64,000 nucleotides of DNA from Lentzea fradiae (GTDB taxonomy: Bacteria > Actinomycetota > Actinomycetes > Mycobacteriales > Pseudonocardiaceae), in NCBI RefSeq assembly GCF_900100955.1, contig NZ_FNCC01000003.1, forward strand, positions 470,293 to 534,292, given 5' to 3'. Each line of letters starts with the position of its first letter. Positions within the stretch are counted from its first letter, which is position 1. The notes under the pieces were generated by a model. That model was not told the DNA's origin. It saw only the letters and a program-made list of their open reading frames with translations, and did no database searches. Below, piece after piece: positions 16,610 to 22,861 of this stretch. Position numbers and translations under genes: made by a program.

Positions 16610-17587
16610 GTGCCCGGCCATCGCGCTGCCCGCACCACCGCCTTCGCCGCCGTGATCGCCGCGACGGTGGTGTCGATGCCCTCGGCACACGCCCAGCCCG
16701 CCACCGACGCGCTGAAGGAGTACACCGAGCTCACGCACCACGCGGAGCAGCTCTCCCAGGACCACCTCAAGGCCCAGGGCGACCTCGCCGCCGCGAACTC
16801 GGCCGCGGGCGCCGCGACCGAGGCGGAGCGGCAGGCGCTGGCCGAGTCCGAGCGGTTCCGCGGCCAGGTCGACACGCTGACCGAGGCGACGTTCGAGGGC
16901 GCGCGGTTCAACAACGTGTCGGCACTGCTCACCGCGTCGTCCCAGCAGGACTTCCTGGAGCGGATGCAGGCGATGACGATCATCGCCGCCGACCAGAACG
17001 AGGCGGTGGCGCGCCTGGACGCCACGCTGACCGCCGCGCGGAAGGCGCGGTCCGACGCGACCGCGGCCGCGAGCGCGGCCGAGAAGCACGCCGCGGACGT
17101 GGCCGCCCGCAAGGCGGCCATGGACCAGCAGGTCACCGCCGCCAGGACGAAGTACCAGACGTTGTCCGCCCCGCAGAAGCAGACGCTCGCGGCACCCGGT
17201 GACAAGTCGCCGGTGTCGGTGCCCGCGGCGGCCGGCGCGGCGGGCGTGGCGCTCAACTTCGCGCTGGGCGAGCGCGGCAAGCCCTACGTCTTCGGCTCCA
17301 ACGGCCCCGACTCGTGGGACTGCTCGTCGCTGATGCAGGCCGCGTACCGGGCGGCCGGCGTGTCGATCCCGCGCGTCACCTACGACCAGGCGAAGGTCGG
17401 GCGCGGGGTGGGACGCGGCGAGGTCGCGCCCGGCGACCTGATCATCTACTACTCGGGCCAGTCGCACGTGGCGATGGCCGTGGACAGCGTCCGCGCCGTG
17501 CACGCGTCGACCGAGGGCGTGCCCGTGAAGATCGCCGACATCGACTCGATCGGGCCCATCTCGGTGATCCGCCGCGTCGTGGGGTGA
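16610..17587 (+). CDS. NlpC/P60 peptidoglycan endopeptidase (RipA-like), copy 1
   Basis: Secreted cell-wall hydrolase, 325 aa. The signal peptide ends SAHA (residue 28). A coiled-coil region follows (residues 35-195, rich in Ala/Glu/Lys, with LTEATFEGARFNNVSALL), then an NlpC/P60 domain with WDCSSL (Cys238 nucleophile), SHVAMAV (His286) and HAST. It would cut D-Glu-DAP type bonds in stem peptides, with the coiled coil restraining activity as in RipA. The GTG start has GAGGAGG 4 nt upstream. A close paralogue follows directly. Confidence 0.92.
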   Translation: MPGHRAARTTAFAAVIAATVVSMPSAHAQPATDALKEYTELTHHAEQLSQDHLKAQGDLAAANSAAGAATEAERQALAESERFRGQVDTLTEATFEGARFNNVSALLTASSQQDFLERMQAMTIIAADQNEAVARLDATLTAARKARSDATAAASAAEKHAADVAARKAAMDQQVTAARTKYQTLSAPQKQTLAAPGDKSPVSVPAAAGAAGVALNFALGERGKPYVFGSNGPDSWDCSSLMQAAYRAAGVSIPRVTYDQAKVGRGVGRGEVAPGDLIIYYSGQSHVAMAVDSVRAVHASTEGVPVKIADIDSIGPISVIRRVVG

Positions 17588-17646
17588 CCGGTGTCTCCAC
17601 CCCGCGATAAACCCACATGGGTGACTGTGAGAACGTGCGGGCTGAC

Positions 17647-17720
17647 AACTGCTGGGACGCCGGTGCTGGACGAACATCAGCTCGTTCCGTAACCTGTCCG
17701 AGACCTTCGGCCCAGCAGTT
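17647..17720 (+). other. Structured 5' leader: long-range 10-bp stem before NlpC/P60 copy 2
   Basis: AACTGCTGGG (17647-17656) pairs perfectly with CCCAGCAGTT (17711-17720), enclosing 54 nt that can fold further. It lies about 90 nt before the GTG at 17808. Cell-wall hydrolase genes of actinobacteria often carry c-di-AMP (ydaO) riboswitches here, but I could not find the conserved ydaO core, so it is listed only as a structured leader. Confidence 0.4.
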
Positions 17721-17807
17721 AACCCACTCGGGGCACACGCCACGGTTGCCGCCTCACGCGCAGTAGCTCTCGCGCGGCGGCCGCCAGGAAAAAGGAGGAC
17801 CCGCGAC

Positions 17808-18794
17808 GTGGTGTCGCACACCTCACGCCGTACCGCGCGTGGAGCGTTCGTGGCGACGGCGGCTGTCGTCGCAGCCACGCTGCCCACGTCCGCTGCCAAC
17901 GCACAGCCCTCGGCCGACGACGCGCTCAAGAAGTACAACGAGCTGTCCGAGCAGGCGTCCAAGCTCAACCAGGACCACCTGAAGGCGCAGGACGACCTCG
18001 CCGCCAAGCAGGCCGAGCTGGACAAGGCCAAGAACGACCTGTCCGAGGCCCAGAAGGCCGAGGAGTCGCTGCGCGGTCAGGTCGACCTCCTCACCGAGGC
18101 CACCTACTCCGGCGCGCGCTTCAACCAGATCTCCGCGCTGCTGGTGAGCGACTCGCAGCAGGACTTCCTCAACCGCATGTCGGCCATCAACATCCTCGCG
18201 GCCGACAACGCCGACGCGCTGAAGAGGCTCACCGACGCCGTCGAGCAGGCCGACACCGCGACGAAGACGGCGAACGACGCCACCGAGGCGTCGAAGAAGC
18301 TGCTCGCCGAGATCGACCAGAAGAAGGCCGACCTCGACAAGCAGCTCAGCGAGGCGCAGGCCCAGTACCGGTCGCTGAGCGCGGCGGTGCGCAGCCAGAT
18401 GGCCCAGGTCGGCGACACGTCGAACATCTCGGTGCCCGCGGGCACCGCGGGCGCGGCGCTGCAGTTCGCCCTCAACCAGATCGGCAAGCCCTACGTCTAC
18501 GGCTCCAACGGCCCGAACTCGTGGGACTGCTCGTCGCTGATCCAGGCCGCGTACCGCTCCGCGGGCGTGTCCATCGGCCGCACCAGCTACGCGCAGGCCG
18601 CCGCCGGCCGCTCGGTGAGCCGCGGTGAGGTCAAGGCGGGCGACATCATCGTCTACTACTCGAGCCAGTCCCACGTGGCGATGGCCGTGGACGGCATCCG
18701 CGCCGTGCACGCGTCGACCGAGGGTGTGCCGGTGAAGATCGCCGACATCGACTCGATCGGCCCGATCTCCGTCATCCGCCGCATCGAGGGCTGA
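17808..18794 (+). CDS. NlpC/P60 peptidoglycan endopeptidase (RipA-like), copy 2
   Basis: Paralogue of the preceding hydrolase, 328 aa, with the same plan: signal ending SAANA (around residue 31), a long coiled coil (residues 35-200) and an NlpC/P60 domain with Cys241 in WDCSSL and His289 in SHVAMAV. The last 30 residues are almost identical to copy 1 (HASTEGVPVKIADIDSIGPI). GTG 17808 has AGGAGG 9 nt upstream. A 220-bp leader separates the copies, so each probably has its own promoter; a strong terminator follows. Confidence 0.93.
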   Translation: MVSHTSRRTARGAFVATAAVVAATLPTSAANAQPSADDALKKYNELSEQASKLNQDHLKAQDDLAAKQAELDKAKNDLSEAQKAEESLRGQVDLLTEATYSGARFNQISALLVSDSQQDFLNRMSAINILAADNADALKRLTDAVEQADTATKTANDATEASKKLLAEIDQKKADLDKQLSEAQAQYRSLSAAVRSQMAQVGDTSNISVPAGTAGAALQFALNQIGKPYVYGSNGPNSWDCSSLIQAAYRSAGVSIGRTSYAQAAAGRSVSRGEVKAGDIIVYYSSQSHVAMAVDGIRAVHASTEGVPVKIADIDSIGPISVIRRIEG

Positions 18795-18810
18795 CCTCGT
18801 TCCGGTCGTG

Positions 18811-18839
18811 ACGCCCCCTGCCTTCCGGGCAGGGGGCGT
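18811..18839 (+). terminator. Strong terminator after NlpC/P60 copy 2
   Basis: Perfect 12-bp stem ACGCCCCCTGCC (18811-18822) / GGCAGGGGGCGT (18828-18839) with a 5-nt loop, followed by a T-rich stretch (TCTGGTTT), 17 bp past the stop codon. Confidence 0.85.
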
Positions 18840-18954
18840 TCTGGTTTCACTCGCCCGTGTGCACCTGTCCTCGTGGCCGGGCGAGCCGGGTCCGCCTTCA
18901 CTACGTTCCGCTCCGGGCACCACCCGGTGCCGCGGTTTCGAAGTGGAGCGTTCA

Positions 18955-19515
18955 TTGGACACCTTGCAAGCCGGGCAGGAGCTGACCCGCGGCCAGCAGC
19001 TCACCACCGCCAACGGCTACCGGCTGACGCTGCAGGAAGACGGCAACCTGGTCCTCGAGGAGAACTCCGGGGTCGTGTGGGCCACCGGCACCGACGGCAA
19101 GGGCGCCGTCCGCGCCGCGATGCAGGACGACGGCAACTTCGTGCTCTACGCCGACGACAACACCCCGGTCTGGGCGAGCGGCACCGAGGGCAACCAGGGT
19201 GCGCGCCTGGTCCTTCAGGACGACCGCAACCTCGTCGTGGTCGGCGGCGACGGCGGCGCCAAGTGGGCGACCGGCACCAACACCGACTCCCCGCAGGCCG
19301 TGCCCGAGGCACCGGCGGCTCCCGAGCCCGCCCCGGAGCCCGCGCAGGAGGCCCCTCCGGCCGCGCAGACCTACCGCGTGCAGAGCGGCGACTCCCTCTG
19401 GGCGATCGCCGAACGCTTCTACGGCGACGGCAACCGGTACGGCGAGATCGCCGCCGCCAACGGCATCTCCAACCCGGACCTCATCCACCCGGACCAGGTC
19501 CTCACCATTCCGTGA
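18955..19515 (+). CDS. Bulb-type lectin plus LysM domain protein
   Basis: 186-aa protein with two carbohydrate-binding modules. Residues ~1-115 form a B-lectin (D-mannose-binding, GNA-like) domain with three repeats: QEDGNLVLEE, QDDGNFVLYA, QDDRNLVVVG; only the second keeps the full QxDxNxVxY site. A Pro/Glu/Ala linker joins a C-terminal LysM (YRVQSGDSLWAIAERFYGDG through DQVLTIP). No signal peptide is visible from TTG 18955 (GGAG 6 nt upstream); GTG 18943 is an alternative. Location in the cell is therefore unclear. It may bind peptidoglycan or glycans. Confidence 0.85.
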   Translation: MDTLQAGQELTRGQQLTTANGYRLTLQEDGNLVLEENSGVVWATGTDGKGAVRAAMQDDGNFVLYADDNTPVWASGTEGNQGARLVLQDDRNLVVVGGDGGAKWATGTNTDSPQAVPEAPAAPEPAPEPAQEAPPAAQTYRVQSGDSLWAIAERFYGDGNRYGEIAAANGISNPDLIHPDQVLTIP

Positions 19516-19520
19516 ACCGC

Positions 19521-19556
19521 GACGGGCCGGTCCGCGACGCTGGGGACCGGCCCGTC
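19521..19556 (+). terminator. Terminator after the lectin-LysM gene
   Basis: Perfect 13-bp stem (19521-19533 with 19544-19556; arms GACGGGCCGGTCC and its complement) and a 10-nt loop, starting 6 bp after the stop codon. It could also serve the convergent HesB-like gene. Confidence 0.8.
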
Positions 19557-19642
19557 CGGCACGTCTTGCGCCGGACCCGCGCTTCCGGGTCCCGCTGCTC
19601 AGGCCCGTTCTCGCGGGCCCGCTGCTCCTCGCGACCCGCTGC

Positions 19643-19954
19643 TCAGAGGCCCGGCTGGCCCGGCTCCTGGCGCGCGATGGCGAACGCCGGGTTGCCCTCG
19701 TCGTCCTGACGCACGTCGAGCACCTTGTCGTCGAGGTACTGGGCCGCGGCGGGCTCCAGGATGACCTTGGCCCCGGAGGGGGCGGCCACCACCTGGTCCC
19801 CGTCAGCCGCCTCGCTGAGCGAGAGCTCCAGGGCGGCCTGGCTGTTCTGGTCGGCGGCGAGCGCGAAACGCAGGCCCACGTCGTCGCTCGGTGCCTCGGT
19901 CTGCGACGTCAGCTCGTTGATGACCTCGGCAGCCATCGGCGTCACTTCGAGCAT
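19643..19954 (-). CDS. HesB/IscA-like protein lacking cysteines
   Basis: 103-aa protein with the HesB-like fold pattern (MLEVTPMAAEVINELT, VGLRFAL, VVAAPSGAKVILEPAAAQYLDDKVLDV). The three Cys that bind iron-sulfur clusters in IscA proteins are all absent; the protein has no Cys at all. Such Cys-less relatives are widespread in actinomycetes and annotated as Fe-S assembly proteins, but cluster binding is impossible by the usual route. ATG 19954 has GAGGGG upstream. The C-terminus is a Gly/Pro-rich tail. Confidence 0.7.
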   Translation of the reverse strand: MLEVTPMAAEVINELTSQTEAPSDDVGLRFALAADQNSQAALELSLSEAADGDQVVAAPSGAKVILEPAAAQYLDDKVLDVRQDDEGNPAFAIARQEPGQPGL

Positions 19955-20069
19955 GTCGGCCCCTCACATCAGGAAACAAAACTCGTTCGGTGTTCCCGGG
20001 ACGGGGCGGGTTCAACCACTTCTCGCCTGATTGAGGGTCGAACGACCTCGGCGACGGAAGGAGTTGGGG

Positions 20070-20141
20070 ATGTTTTCGCTGGTGGGAGCAGGTGGAGTGG
20101 ACGCGGCTCGGAACTGGGGTGAGTGGACCAGTGCTGGATAA
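20070..20141 (+). CDS. Possible small ORF (23 aa)
   Basis: ATG at 20070 is preceded by AAGGAG with 6-nt spacing and the ORF closes with TAA, a rare stop in this DNA. The peptide begins MFSLVGAGGVDAARNW. There is no known family, no signal peptide and no comparative support; it is listed because the translation signals are unusually good for chance. Confidence 0.2.
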   Translation: MFSLVGAGGVDAARNWGEWTSAG

Positions 20142-20220
20142 TTTGGGCGCCGGGGACGGGCACTGGCGACGGGCACCGGGTACTGGGGCTGCCTGACCGG
20201 CCCGTCCCACTCGCCCCGCC

Positions 20221-20420
20221 GACCTGGTTCAGCCCGGCCAGCCCAGCTCAGCCCGGCCAACTCAGCTCAGCCCTGCCAACCAGCTCAGCGCGCCAGCCCA
20301 GCTCAACGCGCCGGTCCAGCTCAGCGCGCCGGTCCAGCTCAACCTGCCCGGCCCACCTCGCCAACCCAGCCCGGCCAACTCGCCCGGCCAGAGCCCGGTC
20401 AGCCCAGTCAGCCCGGTTCG
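20221..20420. repeat. Imperfect tandem repeat (about 18-bp unit)
   Basis: Variants of AGCTCAGC-GCCGGTCC and AGCCCGGCCA recur head to tail; the clearest copies are near 20297-20343 with an 18-bp period. The minus strand would read repeated Ala-Leu-Ser-Trp-Thr-Gly hexapeptides in one frame, but no gene with start signals uses that frame. It lies immediately 3' of the SOS-box gene. Confidence 0.6.
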
Positions 20421-20422
20421 GG

Positions 20423-21067
20423 CTAAGCCACCCGGTGGGCCGGTCGGGCCACCTCGTTGCGCACGTGGCCGCACGCCGAGCACACCCGCGGCACCGGCAC
20501 GATCTCCGCCACCAGGCGCCACGAGTCGGCGAACGACGGGGCCTCCTGGCCCGGCACGAGCAGGCTGTCGAGCACCTCCTGGCGGCGCCTGCCCTTCTCG
20601 CGGCTGCGTTCGACCGGGTCGCGGCGGTGGGCGAGGGCGCGGGAGGCCGCTCGGGCCCGTTCGCCCTCGGAGGTGAGGGCCGCGCTTCTGCGCGGGGCGT
20701 GCAGGGCGGCGTTGCGGCGGTTCACGCGGTACCACTCGCCGAGGGTCATGCCCTTCAGCGGCGGGCTGGCGAGGCCGGCGCCGTCGGCCGTCCAGGTGCG
20801 CAGGCGGGCTCGCAGGAACTCGTGGGCCACCTGGGCCCTGGAGCGGGGGCGGCCCTGGCGGGTGCCGTCGGGCTTGGTGTCGACGGCGGTGAGGAGGGCG
20901 TCGACGCTCCAGCCCGCCGTGAACCACGGCTCGAGCAGGCGCCGCACCCAGCGGCGGTCGGCGTCCGGCCAGGAGGCCCTGACGCACAGGGACTCGACGG
21001 CGATGTCCACGTCGGCGTCGGTGGAAGGGACCACGCGGCCCGGCCAGCGACTGGGTTCGAACTGCAT
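20423..21067 (-). CDS. Unknown protein behind a LexA-type SOS box
   Basis: 214-aa basic protein of no family I recognise. The N-terminal half contains a compact helical region (WPDADRRWVRRLLEPW, RSRAQVAHEFLRARLRTW), the middle is Arg-rich with likely helix-turn-helix or nucleic-acid-binding character (TLGEWYRVNRRNAAL), and the C-terminus carries CSACGH, a CxxC pair that could be half a zinc site. ATG 21067 has AAGGAGGT 8 nt upstream, which decides it over 21121. A perfect-core SOS box 28 bp upstream suggests DNA-damage induction. Confidence 0.7.
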   Translation of the reverse strand: MQFEPSRWPGRVVPSTDADVDIAVESLCVRASWPDADRRWVRRLLEPWFTAGWSVDALLTAVDTKPDGTRQGRPRSRAQVAHEFLRARLRTWTADGAGLASPPLKGMTLGEWYRVNRRNAALHAPRRSAALTSEGERARAASRALAHRRDPVERSREKGRRRQEVLDSLLVPGQEAPSFADSWRLVAEIVPVPRVCSACGHVRNEVARPAHRVA

Positions 21068-21094
21068 CGGGACTGACCTCCTTCTAGCACGCAC

Positions 21095-21110
21095 ACGAAC
21101 ACCTGTTCGA
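21095..21110 (-). promoter_or_regulatory. LexA-type SOS box
   Basis: CGAACACCTGTTCG (21096-21109) fits the Gram-positive SOS box core CGAAC-N4-GTTCG. Position 21110 (A) also fits TCGAACN4GTTCGA, while 21095 is A instead of T. It lies 28-43 bp before the ATG of the 20423-21067 gene. LexA control is inferred from the motif. Confidence 0.65.
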
Positions 21111-21204
21111 CATGCTGCCACGGGGGTCTGACAAAAAATGAACCTGTGCCTGTTGACCAGGCAAAACTCACCCGTTCAGCACAGTGGAGCAGCCCTGGCG
21201 CCGC

Positions 21205-21210
21205 TAGTCT
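21205..21210 (+). promoter_or_regulatory. Putative -10 element (TAGTCT) of the VIT operon
   Basis: TAGTCT ends 7 nt before the ATG at 21218, a leaderless-type arrangement with no SD sequence. Confidence 0.4.
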
Positions 21211-21217
21211 CCGGGCC

Positions 21218-21907
21218 ATGACGCACGACGAGGTCACCGGTGACCGGATGAACTGGCTCCGAGCGGGCGTGCTCGGGGCGAACGACGGCATCGTGTCGAC
21301 CGCGAGCCTCGTGGTGGGCGTCGCCGGGGCCACGACGGACCGGGCCCAGATCCTGGTCGCGGGGCTGGCGGGGCTCTTCGCCGGCGCGATGTCGATGGCG
21401 AGCGGTGAGTACGTGTCGGTGAGCAGCCAGCGCGACGCGGAACGGGCCCTGCTCGCCAAGGAGCGCCAGGAGCTGCGGGACATGCCCGAGGAGGAGCTGG
21501 AGGAGCTCAAGGAGATCTACGAGGGCAAGGGCCTCGACTCCGGCACGGCCGAGGAGGTCGCGCGGCAGCTCACCGAGCACGACGCGCTCGCCGCGCACGC
21601 CGACGCCGAGCTGCACATCGACCCGGACGAGCTGACGAACCCGTGGGGTGCGGCCGTGGCGAGCTTCATCGCGTTCACGGTCGGGGCGCTGCTCCCCCTC
21701 GCCGCCATCGCCTTCACGACGACGAGCCTGCGCGTGCCGGTGACCGTCACCGCCGCGATCCTCGCGCTCGCCCTCACCGGGTTCGTCAGCGCGCGGCTGA
21801 GCGGGGCCCGCAAGCGGCGCGCGGTCGTGCGCAACATCGCCGGTGGCCTGATCGCGATGGGCGTCACCTACGCGATCGGCTCGCTGGTGGGGCAGAGCAT
21901 CGGGTAG
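21218..21907 (+). CDS. VIT1/CCC1-family iron or manganese transporter
   Basis: Membrane protein of 229 aa in the VIT family that moves Fe2+/Mn2+ out of the cytosol. Helix 1 carries the signature NWLRAGVLGANDGIVSTASLVVG, shown here as LGANDGIVST; helix 2 contains GAMSMASGEYVSV. A Glu-rich cytosolic loop (MPEEELEELKEIYEGKG) is the expected metal-binding hairpin between helices 2 and 3, and three more helices follow. Start at ATG 21218 fits the leaderless promoter. It heads a run of same-strand genes ending with the GH65 enzyme, though a metal-sugar link is unexplained. Confidence 0.93.
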   Translation: MTHDEVTGDRMNWLRAGVLGANDGIVSTASLVVGVAGATTDRAQILVAGLAGLFAGAMSMASGEYVSVSSQRDAERALLAKERQELRDMPEEELEELKEIYEGKGLDSGTAEEVARQLTEHDALAAHADAELHIDPDELTNPWGAAVASFIAFTVGALLPLAAIAFTTTSLRVPVTVTAAILALALTGFVSARLSGARKRRAVVRNIAGGLIAMGVTYAIGSLVGQSIG

Positions 21908-21951
21908 CGGCCGAAGCATCGGACGACGACGGAGTGGGTACAGCAACGGCC

Positions 21952-22176
21952 ATGAGTGAAGAACGTGGCGCGTACGTCCCCCAGGACACCGACGGCTTCG
22001 AGGGCCTCGACGAGGACAACCTCAAGAAGGACCCGCTCGAAGGAGCGATGGACCCTCCGGAGGACTGGTCGGAGTCCACGAAGTACGGGATGACGGAGTA
22101 CGAGCAGGCCCATCCGCGTCCACTGGACGACCGGCTGGCCGAAGAGCGCGGCGACGACGCCGAGACGGGTGCATGA
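21952..22176 (+). CDS. Small acidic hypothetical protein
   Basis: 74-aa acidic, probably disordered protein (ERGAYVPQDTDGFEGLDE, DPPEDWSESTKYGM, HPRPLDDRLAEERGD). The closing LDDRLAEE resembles the end of DUF5709 proteins, but the resemblance is short and only suggestive. It sits between the VIT transporter and the phosphoglucomutase genes with 44-bp and 7-bp gaps, so it is probably part of the operon. Function unknown. Confidence 0.6.
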   Translation: MSEERGAYVPQDTDGFEGLDEDNLKKDPLEGAMDPPEDWSESTKYGMTEYEQAHPRPLDDRLAEERGDDAETGA

Positions 22177-22183
22177 TCGTCCC

Positions 22184-22861
22184 ATGAGCCTCGGCATCCC
22201 GGAGAAGATCACGGCGTTGCTGTTCGACCTCGACGGCGTGCTCACCAGCACCGCCGTGCTGCACCGCCAGGCTTGGCGGCAGACTTTCGAAGCCATGGGG
22301 CAGCCGTTCGGCGAGCAGGACTACCTCGCCTACGTGGACGGGAAGCCGCGCTACGACGGGGTCCGCAGCTTCCTCACCTCACGCGGCCTCGCCCCGACGG
22401 AGGACGAGGTGCGCCGCATCGGCGACCAGAAGAACGACCTGGTGAACGAGATCATCGACGAGCAGGGCATCTCCCCCTACGAGGGGTCGGTGCGCTACCT
22501 GCAGGCCGCGCGGAAGGCCGGCCTGCCCATCGGTGTCGTCACGTCGTCGGCCAACGCCATGCGCGTGCTGCGTGCGGGGAACCTGCTCGACTACGTCGAC
22601 GCGCTGGTGGACGGCAACGTCATCACCGCGTCGAACCTGAGGGGCAAACCGGCCCCCGACTCGTTCGTCGAGGGCGCGAGACGGCTCAAGACCGCACCGG
22701 AGCACGCGGCCGTCTTCGAGGACGCGCTGGCCGGGGTGCGGGCGGGGCGTGACGGCGGGTTCGGCTACGTCGTCGGTGTCGACCGCGGCGACCAGCGGGA
22801 CGTCCTGAAGGCCAACGGCGCCGACGTGGTCGTCGACGAGCTCGACGAGCTGCTGTCATGA
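22184..22861 (+). CDS. Beta-phosphoglucomutase (HAD superfamily)
   Basis: Converts beta-glucose 1-phosphate to glucose 6-phosphate. 225 aa with HAD motif I LLFDLDGVL (nucleophile Asp15, acid/base Asp17), a cap domain (residues ~20-90), motif II VVTSSAN, motif III Lys in LRGKPAPDSF and motif IV VFEDALAGVRAG. ATG 22184 is preferred over 22169. Its last codons overlap the GH65 gene start (ATGA), so enzyme and phosphorylase are coupled: the phosphorylase makes the beta-G1P this enzyme consumes. Confidence 0.92.
   Translation: MSLGIPEKITALLFDLDGVLTSTAVLHRQAWRQTFEAMGQPFGEQDYLAYVDGKPRYDGVRSFLTSRGLAPTEDEVRRIGDQKNDLVNEIIDEQGISPYEGSVRYLQAARKAGLPIGVVTSSANAMRVLRAGNLLDYVDALVDGNVITASNLRGKPAPDSFVEGARRLKTAPEHAAVFEDALAGVRAGRDGGFGYVVGVDRGDQRDVLKANGADVVVDELDELLS

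Larger units (their letters stand above)
19955..20422. other. Intergenic region with a possible small ORF and a low-complexity repeat
   Basis: 468 bp between two minus-strand genes. It holds the promoter of the HesB-like gene, a 23-codon plus-strand ORF at 20070-20141 with a good ribosome-binding site, and from about 20221 a C-rich imperfect tandem repeat. No conserved protein is recognisable in either direction. Confidence 0.5.

Noticed and set aside
20262..20987. Minus-strand frame with repeated Ala-Leu-Ser-Trp-Thr-Gly, collagen- or adhesin-like
   Set aside because: It is out of frame with the supported gene at 20423-21067, has no start signal and arises from the C-rich DNA repeat.
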